This document shows positions 57,045 through 64,000 of a DNA stretch of 64,000 nucleotides, one piece after another. This DNA comes from Chiridota heheva (taxonomy: Eukaryota; Echinodermata; Holothuroidea; Apodida; Chiridotidae). Numbering within the stretch: the first letter of the stretch is position 1; each line of letters opens with the position of its first letter. The notes below the pieces were generated by a model that was given only the letters and a program-made list of their open reading frames with translations, had not been told where the DNA came from and made no database searches. The stretch covers positions 489,501 through 553,500 of the forward strand of contig JAIGNY010001829.1 in the NCBI GenBank assembly GCA_020152595.1, read 5' to 3'. The translations under genes and the position numbers were made by a program.

Positions 57045-57271
57045 TATTGTATTTAAGGGTTTCTTCTGTTAGGTGTAGTCTGTGTGTGTATTCAGTGTCT
57101 CGATCGGAACATTTATTTCAAAATTTGACTTCTATGTTTACCAACATTGGGCATCCCTTCAGTGTATCTCTAATATTGTATTTAAGGGTTTCTTCTGTTC
57201 TATGTATTCAAGTGTCTCGATCGGAACATTTTTTCAAAATTTGCTGTTGGGCATCCCTTCAGTGTATCTAG
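57045..57271 (+). repeat. Imperfect ~129-bp tandem duplication
   Basis: ATTGTATTTAAGGGTTTCTT starts at about 57045 and 57174. Both copies contain GTGTCTCGATCGGAACATTT and GGGCATCCCTTCAGTGTATC; the second has an internal deletion. Confidence 0.85.
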
Positions 57272-57772
57272 TAGACCTTTTCCACGATACTCATCCATTT
57301 TTCCTCTCCAGAGAATGCCTGGTTGAACCTTTGCTGGAGCGGGTTGCTTGACCTTGCTCACAGCATTGTCAATTTGAGGAGACTCTCACATGTCAGTTGA
57401 GTGTCGTGAATTATGCCACTCCGTAATAGACAATTAAGACATCTTAAAATATCACGTGCTTGTTAACATAAAATTTTATTGGATTGCTTTCTTGAACTTA
57501 ATTATTTAACCTGGCAAGTTTTGGAAAAATCAGCCTAACAAATAGGGTATCCACACAGGGTACTTACACACTATTAGTATGGATACAACTGTTTGTGTGC
57601 ATATGTTATTGCAATTCATATTCTTGTTGTACATAAATTTTAAGGGATGGAATGAAATTGGTGTGGCATAGATAAATTATGGCATGTGTACATTTTACAT
57701 GGCTACAACTCCTATCGTCATATTTAAAGTACATATTTGATTTTTCACTTTTTTTTTTTTTTTTTCATACAG

Positions 57773-57830
57773 GTCCAGAAACTTGCAGACATTACCAGTA
57801 AGCCCTCAATATTTTGGACAAAACATAGTG
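57773..57830 (+). CDS. Candidate 58-bp internal exon, unknown protein
   Basis: A long T tract ending TTTTTCATACAG immediately precedes it and a perfect donor (GTAAGT at 57831) follows. The frame reads VQKLADITSKPSIFWTKHS with one base left over. That base completes a codon with the first two bases of the candidate exon at 59272. A second frame is also open, but codons of the RNY type favour this one. The protein was not recognised. It is the best splice-site pair in the window. Confidence 0.5.
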
Positions 57831-57934
57831 GTAAGTACAGTCACATAACAGTATTAAGTCTCTGTTCTTGCTTTGAGAATTTCATATTTTTTTTTGTTAA
57901 TTGTGGAGATTATGTTTTTGCCTTGGTAAATTTG

Positions 57935-58250
57935 GTTTGTTTGTCTGTTTGTTTGTCATCAAGATATCTCAGGAACTGATGATTGGATTTTGATTCAATT
58001 TGGTGTGTGGTTTTGTTACTGTTTCAGGAAGAAGTGATTAAAATTTGGGACTAATTGGAATAAGGAAAGGCAGAAATTAAGGGGTGGGGATGTTTTAGGA
58101 CTAGTTTGTCTTTTTTTGTTGTTGTAATTTTCTCCCCCGCCAACGAAGTTAGACGGATGTTAGAGAGGTTATGTAATCGCCTTTGTTTGTTTGTCTGTTT
58201 GTTTGTCATCAAGATATCTCAAGAACTGATGATTGGATTTTTTTTTTTCT
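57935..58250 (+). repeat. Two copies of a TTTGTTTGTCTGTTTGTTTG element
   Basis: TTTGTTTGTCTGTTTGTTTG followed by TCATCAAGATATCTCAGGAA and CTGATGATTGGATTTT occurs at about 57938 and 58183. The second is preceded by CCCGCCAACGAAGTTAGACG and GGTTATGTAATCGCC, a pattern that recurs widely in marine invertebrate genomes. Its class is unknown. Confidence 0.6.
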
Positions 58251-59271
58251 TCAGAAATTGTATCTTTTGTATGGTAATATTTTGCATCTTAGCATGATAA
58301 TGTGGTTTTGCTTCCCCACTTTTGACTCTCCCCACCCTTTTTCGGTAGGAAAATCCCACCCATGATTCAGCTTATACTATTTTCTTGGTGGTTCCAATGG
58401 TTTTAAAGCACAAACCCCAGGACAAATTATAATAGAAGACATAACTTTAGACTAAGGATGTGCAGTTATATCTAGTCTGATTTCAGTCGTTTCTACAAAA
58501 ATAGAACAGCGTTTAGAATTTTTGAAAATCTTCTTCACAGATACAATTTTTTGATTGCTTGATTCACCATTGTGTTTAATCCTTCATGGACATATGACTT
58601 TGAATGGTAAAAAACAATCAGAAACTTAACAAGTAGCTAAATGAAGTTTTATCTGATATTTTCATGAAGAAATGAAGCCTAATCGATGGTTGAAATTTTG
58701 ATCCAGTTTTCTGTAAATATTCAGGAAGGAACGTACTTAGTATTTCTTTTTTGTTCTTGGAATATCTGTTTTTATTTTTTTTTTTTTCAAATTTGAAAGA
58801 AGACTTTCTCAGACGTACTTTTTTCACACTGTATGTACATTGTACCTTCTGTTTGTACACATGTTTCCGGATATTTTAAGTGTGGATTTGACTTATTTTC
58901 ACAAATATGTAAATTTACACCCTAAGGTTAGCTATCCTGTCTTGCTTAAAAATCAGCACAAAGCTCAAAAATGAATAAATTGATCTACTTTTAAATATAT
59001 CCCTTTGTATAAGAAAGGGTATTAATTCAGCTCTCATACATATTTGTACTAACTTTTGTACAAACTTTTTTTATTCTCTGTTTCTGTTTTATGTTTATTT
59101 ACTAATGATGCATCTTAATTTTGTTATGTAGGGTAAAAATGCTGACGTTGTAACCTTATTTGTTGTAAATCTTGAAACAATCAAAGAGCTGCATGTCTGT
59201 TTTGTTTTAGTTTTGATATGATTATGAATCGTTAGCAAGTGTGTGTCATGTTTCGTGTGTTCATGTTTCAG
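58251..59271. other. Rest of the candidate intron
   Basis: AT-rich. The segment at about 58370-58560 resembles MITE family A interior (ATTTTCTTGGTG, AGTCTGATTTCAGTCGTTTCT) but lacks termini. Confidence 0.4.
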
Positions 59272-59375
59272 GGCTCACTATGGTCAAACAGGATGTTGGT
59301 CATGATACATTGGATTCTAGGGCATATGAAGTACACAGAAAACCTAGGATCTGTGGACGTGCCCTATTGTTGTAA
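59272..59375 (+). CDS. Candidate last exon ending at an AATAAA signal
   Basis: The acceptor GTTCATGTTTCAG precedes a frame LTMVKQDVGHDTLDSRAYEV, then HRKPRICGRALLL and TAA at 59373-59375. The first two bases join the spare base of the 57773 exon to form a Gly codon. AATAAA (59374-59379) overlaps the stop, so the 3' UTR could be only about 20-30 bases. This is short; a later site may be used. The protein was not recognised. Confidence 0.45.
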
Positions 59376-59379
59376 TAAA
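59374..59379 (+). terminator. Possible polyadenylation signal AATAAA
   Basis: It overlaps the stop codon of the candidate last exon. A GT-rich stretch just downstream is not obvious, so use is unproven. Confidence 0.3.
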
Positions 59380-59651
59380 ATGTATTATATACATTTAAAG
59401 AAAGAAAAAAATTGAAATTCACATTGTGCTTGTGGAACCTCAAAACCTTTGTTATTCTGGTTTGGTTATTTAAAGCATCTGAATTTTGATATGTAGGGTA
59501 AGTAAAAACGCTGCTTATTGTGAACTTAATTTGTTATCTATGGTACAAGTAGCTCCTGGTTAAATGCAGTGAATTGGAAGAATTCTCTGGATTGTCAAGT
59601 TTTGATCCACTTCTTAAAAATTCTTTCAATTTCTACAAGTTTGGAATGTGT

Positions 59652-59936
59652 TTAAAGGGAAGGTATCGTCCCATCAACAAATTCAGAAGAGAACGTCGCT
59701 GTGCTGGTAACGTCACTTCCGGTTTCCAATTTTCCGTACTGGTTGCAAGAAATTAGTGATGAAATCGATAACACACGTAGGCTCTTATCTTCTGTCCAGC
59801 GAATGTGTGATCAATAGGCTAACATCGCAGATATCTCGCAGTCAATAATTGAAAACCGGAAGTGATGTTGACAGCTTCGCGGCGTTCACTTCTGAATTTA
59901 TTTATGGGACAAAATGTTTCCTTTAAGGATTAGTTC
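59652..59936. mobile_element. MITE family F, copy 2
   Basis: TTAAAGGGAAGGTATCGTCC at the left and TGGGACAAAATGTTTCCTTT at the right. The interior is inverted relative to 36.17 kb (ACGTCACTTCCGGTTTCC, ATCGATAACACACG). TTAA is kept at both ends. A MITE A terminus begins directly at its right TTAA. Confidence 0.85.
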
Positions 59937-60130
59937 AGTGGTCAGATATGCCTACAATGTATCTTGTAAAGATAGGGGCCTATATGAGTTTTCAAAGCTG
60001 TCAAGAAATTTGTGTATTTCTTATTGTTCTTCCAATATGGAGATGTTGAATTTTAAAGAACTTTGTAACAAATATGTAGGCCTATAAAAATGACTGGTGA
60101 AGAAAGTTTACTTGACAAAGGATGACATGT
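59937..60130. mobile_element. MITE family A fragment, directly abutting MITE F
   Basis: AGGATTAGTTCAGTGGTCAG follows the TTAA of MITE F, then the match fades. The right terminus was not found. Another fragment starting GGGATTAGTTTAGGGGTCAT lies at 60909. Confidence 0.55.
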
Positions 60131-60990
60131 ACACTAAAACCCACATCACACCCTCACTCTCTTGAAGGAATATTCCTGTGAATCAGTGTTCACATTAAGG
60201 TGCGGGAGTCCCACACATATTATGAAATTCCTGCTAAAAATAATTCAAGGGCGTTATGCATGAAGAAAATATGCGTGTATGGCTGTTTACAATTTTTTCC
60301 TCAAACCTGCACCTGATTGGTTGGGAAAGAAAGGAAAAGTTCCCCCAGCATTTGATTGGTTGAGATACTGAGGAAATCATGTTCGGCTAACTTGGTTTGA
60401 AAAGGTCTATACCGTTTAGGAGTTATTACATTTCAAAGATTTCCCTAGTGTGTTGAAAAGTGACCTCATACTGTACATTGTGATATCATACTTGCTGTGA
60501 CCTCATAGTGTACATTGTGATGTCATATTTGCTCTTCCAAGACAATTGTTCTTTATTTGTTGATAATGTTTGGTACATGCTTACGCTAACCAACCAAAGA
60601 TACAATCCTATCTGGTCTCCTACTTTACACTAAAACCATTGGCCAAAAATCAATACGTCAACAAGTCCTACAGTATAGCTTACGTCATACCTTTCTGAAT
60701 CAATATGTGGTGTATACTCTTCTCTCTTAAATGAAGAACAATATTATCCAAATTGATTTTTAGAAAATCAATTTTTTTTTAATTGTAGACGTCTAAAGTG
60801 TTTGTTGTCACAACCATTTGTAATATTGAATTCAAAGCACTTGTAAATAATAATTTGAGATGTGTATTATTAGGCTTTATTGTGTACAATATTTACTTGA
60901 CTATTTAAGGGATTAGTTTAGGGGTCATGCATGTTATATGAATGGGCATATAACATTCAAATTCTAAAACAAGCAGCAGCATGTAGGTTT
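60131..60990. other. Stretch without recognisable gene
   Basis: A direct repeat with GACCTCATACTGTACATTGT / GACCTCATAGTGTACATTGT lies at 60461 and 60501. No coding frame was supported. Confidence 0.4.
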
Positions 60991-60999
60991 ATACTGAGT

Positions 61000-61345
61000 T
61001 ATAAGTACATCAATCCCAAAGTTTCACTTTTCTGAGGGGTGCTTCATCATGCCCCTCATTGGCTCCACCCTGCCCCTCAATGGCTCCACCCTGCCCCTCA
61101 ATAGCTCCACCCTGCACCTTTTCAGTAAGCTCTCTACATTTAGTTCACAAAAAACATACTTTTACAACAAAAAATGATTTCTTTTCATGCTGATTACATT
61201 TGGTTCCCCAATATAAAAAGATGCAGGGACACTACTTGTTGTATTATTTACTACCTTATGGACATAACAAGTGCCCTCAAAGTACCCTTGATGCCTTAAA
61301 ATACCCCTTTGGTCAGTGACACCTTGCCCCTTTTTTAATCAAGTA
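61000..61345 (-). mobile_element. Element carrying the G-rich 21-bp array, copy 3 (short)
   Basis: In reverse orientation it has four array units (TGGCTCCACCCTGCCCCTCA at 61060-61117). CTCTACATTTAGTTCACAAA is inverted relative to the 43- and 55-kb copies, and TTTGGTCAGTGACACCTTGC (61310) matches 43.01 kb inverted. Confidence 0.7.
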
Positions 61346-61370
61346 CAGTACAATGATACAAAATTGTGAA

Positions 61371-62168
61371 CCTTACAGAAATTTTAGCTTGCAGCTCACT
61401 TGCGACAAGCTAACATTTATAGCTTGTGCAAGCATTCTGCAAGCTTGCACAAGTGTGCTGCAAGCTTGCAGCAAGCGTGCTGCAAGCTTGCAGCAAGCGT
61501 GCTGCAAGCTTACATCAAGCGTGCTGCAAGTTAGTATTTTGAACAAATACTAACTTGCACAAGCTAACATTATTATTATTATTATTATTAACAACTTATA
61601 TAGCGCAATACAGACATTATAGATACAACGTAACGAATGCGCTTCACATGACATACAAATTAAATTCTAAAAGACAAAATGATGATAAACATTAGCTTGT
61701 GCAAGCTAGCATGAAATATGTGTTAGATTGTGCAAGCTTGCAAAAAAGTTTGCTAGCTTGTGCAAGCTAATTTTTACTAAATACTAGCTCGCAGCATGCT
61801 TGCTGCGAGCTTGCAGCACGTTTGCGCAAGCTAATGTTAGCTAGCAAAAACTTTCTGCAAGCTAACAAATATATTTTTTTGGCTTGCGCAAGCTTATATT
61901 AGTTTGTGCAAGCTAGCTAGCTTACATTTGTCCCAAATGCTAGCTTGCTGCAAGCTTGCCGTAAGGTTGCAGCAAACTTGTGCAAAGTTGCAGCAAGTTT
62001 GCTCAAGCTGAAATCGTTAGCATGTTGAAGCTTGCTGCAAGCTAGTTTTTTCTATAAGGGTACATGATCTAAGAGAAATATGAGCTTGCAGCACGCTTGC
62101 GACATGCTTGAATTTGTTTCAAATACTAGCTTGCTGCAAGCATGCTACAAGGTGATATTTCTGTAAGG
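61371..62168. mobile_element. AGCTTGC palindrome array with terminal inverted repeats
   Basis: The ends CCTTACAGAAAT and ATTTCTGTAAGG are exact 12-bp complements. Between them, AGCTTGCAGCAAGC-type palindromic units recur dozens of times. An L2-type 3' fragment splits the array at about 61572-61690. A short version of the array lies at 37.5 kb. No coding capacity is present. Confidence 0.8.
61572..61690 (-). mobile_element. L2-like LINE 3' fragment inserted in the AGCTTGC array
   Basis: An ATT run followed by AACAACTTATATAGCGCAAT and GAATGCGCTTCACATGAC reads on the minus strand as an L2-like 3' UTR, as at 49.3 kb. AACATT lies on both sides and may be a short target duplication. Confidence 0.65.
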
Positions 62169-62179
62169 GTAACTTCATT

Positions 62180-62665
62180 GTGTAGTCTATCCACCATCAA
62201 CAACCTTTCTCGATCGACAACGTTCATATTACCCGTCTTAGAATTGGTCACACCCACCTCACTCACTCCCACCTCCTTATTGGTTCCCCAACCCCTCTGT
62301 AACAATTGCCACTGCATCCTTACAATCCAACACGTTCTCCTTGCTTGCCCCTGTACAACCTTCCCAGAGCTTCTCTCGCTCCCCACAACTCAATTGCTGA
62401 GTTCTTCCAAAAATCCTCCAGATAAAATAGTCTCCTTCCTTCAGCATGCATCCCTCTACAACCATATTTAATCCTCCTCTTCCATCCCCTCTCTACTCTG
62501 TTTTTAGTTTTACCCATGCACCTCTCTCGATCACAGCTTTCTGGCTTTTGTTCTTGAATTTCTCTCATTCTTCCCCTGGTCTCTTTCCTTACTACCTCTA
62601 AAATGATCTGACCTCTCAGGCACAATTTGACCTTCGTTGTCGTGGTGCCGTTAAGACCTCATCAA
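62180..62665 (+). pseudogene. I-group-like LINE C-terminus and 3' UTR
   Basis: CNNCHCILTIQHVLLACPC is the Cys/His cluster seen at 22.86 kb (CYCTLTVHHVLLAC), preceded by sequence encoding NVHITRLRIGHTHLT-like residues in a shifted frame. The 3' UTR ends CTCAGGCACAATTTGACC and GTGGTGCCGTTAAGACC. It is 5'-truncated and frame-broken. Confidence 0.75.
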
Positions 62666-62724
62666 ACAAACAAACAATATATTACTTTGCCTTACTTATT
62701 ATCTTCATGACAAAGATCACATTG

Positions 62725-62945
62725 ATCTCAGTACAACCTCTTCCACCACATTTAACTCCCCCTCCCTTTCTATACCTAACCTTACATTCCCCTTTTTTTC
62801 CTGCTTTTCCCCTTTATCTCCCTTACAAACCTTCCATCTCCTCACTATCCTAACTCTTACACCATTATTTATTATAAATGTGCCTCTTGGCACATTTGAC
62901 TCTGACTGTCGCGATGCAGTTAAACATCAAGAAACCAACCTCTTT
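62725..62945 (+). mobile_element. I-group-like LINE 3' UTR fragment
   Basis: ACAACCTCTTCCACCACATT to GGCACATTTGACTCTGACTG and CAGTTAAACATCAAGAAACC match 26.98-27.2 kb and 49.1 kb. It is a separate insertion, with only the last few codons and 3' UTR. Confidence 0.75.
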
Positions 62946-63003
62946 GTGTAATCTCTCATTGAATGCATCTTTTTTTCCTTTATTTAAGTTTTAAATATAT
63001 TTA

Positions 63004-63804
63004 AAGAATTAGTTCAGCAAGTTGATCTCATAGGAAAGAGGATTCACTCGGAAACAAAATGGTGGAGAAAGCACTCCAACATCTTATTTCATTAAGGAGA
63101 TATATAAATTTCTTACAGATTGGGATCATCTGTGTAGAAACGACTGAAATCAGACTGGTTGTAATGTCATAGCCTCAGATTCCTCAAAGTCTTTATTTAT
63201 TCTATCATATTTTGTCCTGCGATTTTGTGGTTTAAAACCATGGGGTATGTCAAAAAGTAGTAAAACTGAATCTAGTAAGGGTATTTATAATATACCACCT
63301 GAAGAAAAAAACAATTGTAAAAATTATTTCAAAAAGTTTAATAAATTTTCTTTAAAATACATTAAAATTTGTTAAGAATGTGAGGATGAGGGCGCCAACC
63401 TTCCATAATATATTTACTACACTAGTCATTTCTACAAAGATAAGCAGACATGTGAGACTTCAGCTATTTAGCTGATTGCAGCTATTTAGCTGATTGCAGC
63501 TATTAAGCTGATTGTAGCTATTTAGCTGACTGCAGCTATTTAGCTGACTGCAGCTATTTTCCAAGCTAATTTCACCTATTTTCTGCATAATTGACAATAC
63601 TTAGCTATTTTGATGAGAAAATTGATCAATTTCAGCTACATTTATAAATAATCACTAACATATCTGGATAAGACAGGAGCTTTAAACTTGAATATTTCCT
63701 TAATGGAATAAGATTTTTTGTAATGCTTTATTCACTATTTTGTTTCTTTTATTAAAGTTCTCTTTTATATGTGATGGACTTGAGTGCCCACTAAACTAAT
63801 CCTT
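63004..63804. mobile_element. MITE family A, long copy with inserted segment
   Basis: AGAATTAGTTCAGCAAGTTG at the left and CCACTAAACTAATCCT at the right, both next to TTAA. Most of the interior matches 18.4 kb in reverse. The extra segment 63450-63660 matches 29195-29330 and carries a tandem array. Confidence 0.75.
63455..63562 (+). repeat. 18-bp tandem repeat (GCAGCTATTTAGCTGATT), ~6 copies
   Basis: Units read GCAGCTATTTAGCTGATT with small changes (TTAAGCTG, GCTGACT). The homologous position at 29.21 kb has a single unit. AGCTATTTAGCT is itself nearly palindromic. Confidence 0.9.
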
Positions 63805-63857
63805 TAACTATCCTCTTTGACATTATATGAATCAATAGTCTAAATTGATGCATAGTG

Positions 63858-64000
63858 AGGCATGGGTGGGTACAGAAAGTGTATGGGTCAATGTGTATGG
63901 GTCAAAGTGTATGGGTCAGACCCCTAGCTTTGCTGTTTCACAGGGACGGACCGCCCACCCATCCATGTGCCTGCCTGGCCCTCAGGGGATCCGCCCTGCC
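63858..64000 (+). repeat. GTGTATGGGTCAA repeats and dispersed C-rich repeat, copy 2
   Basis: AGTGTATGGGTCAA-like units recur three times (63878-63918). CAGACCCCTAGCTTTGCTGT follows, matching 4328-4425, and continues past the window end. Confidence 0.75.

Overview
This is a window of metazoan nuclear DNA, AT-rich and crowded with repeats. No complete protein-coding gene can be read from it. The longest recognisable coding sequences are decayed pieces of transposable elements: hAT transposase, three kinds of non-LTR retrotransposon, and a truncated ORF in a TTAA-bounded DNA transposon. The retrotransposon types (CR1-like, L2-like and RNase H-bearing I-group-like), the tRNA-derived SINE, the many TIR elements and the frequent TAGGCCTA-type palindromes fit a marine invertebrate, perhaps a deuterostome. 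That placement is inference only; nothing here fixes the species.

Layout. 0-11 kb: hAT transposase pseudogene at the left edge, LINE 3' ends, a possible last exon at 4.95 kb, a CR1-like LINE split by a 1.2-kb hAT-type element with 8-bp target duplications, then a region with a recurring GGGGAGAGTG palindrome and a 102-bp tandem duplication. 11-17 kb: a CGCG-rich TIR element, an element holding about 24 degenerate 20-bp repeats, a possible exon near 14.9 kb, and a second CR1-like copy split by a tRNA-derived SINE. 17.2-17.7 kb: 22 nearly identical copies of a 22-bp unit. 18-36 kb: repeated TIR/MITE families, an I-group LINE 3' end joined to a 170-bp higher-order tandem array, a TTAA-bounded element with a truncated transposase-like ORF, and a 290-bp TATG/TA microsatellite. 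36-45 kb: more MITEs, including an inverted pair, a 23-bp array with an internal 414-bp duplication, and a 1.2-kb G-rich 21-bp array. 47-53 kb: a three-level nest of an I-group LINE split by an L2-like LINE that is split by a TIR element. 53-64 kb: candidate exons, two further copies of the G-rich-array element, an AGCTTGC palindrome array with terminal inverted repeats, and more LINE 3' ends.

Host genes. Six short segments look like exons because they join an open frame to plausible splice sites (4953-5092, 14893-15002, 47406-47549, 54406-54467, 57773-57830, 59272-59375). The pair 57773-57830 and 59272-59375 is the best: both have good splice signals, their phases agree, and the second ends in a stop codon overlapping AATAAA. 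None was recognised as a known family. The window is probably intronic or intergenic DNA of one or more genes with large introns.

A general pattern is worth following. At least five MITE families here start TTAAAGG or TTAAAGA and end in the complement, and the extra T/A outside the TA is conserved on both sides in seven copies. This points to TTAA target duplications, the same as the 24.1-25.8 kb element with the transposase-like ORF.
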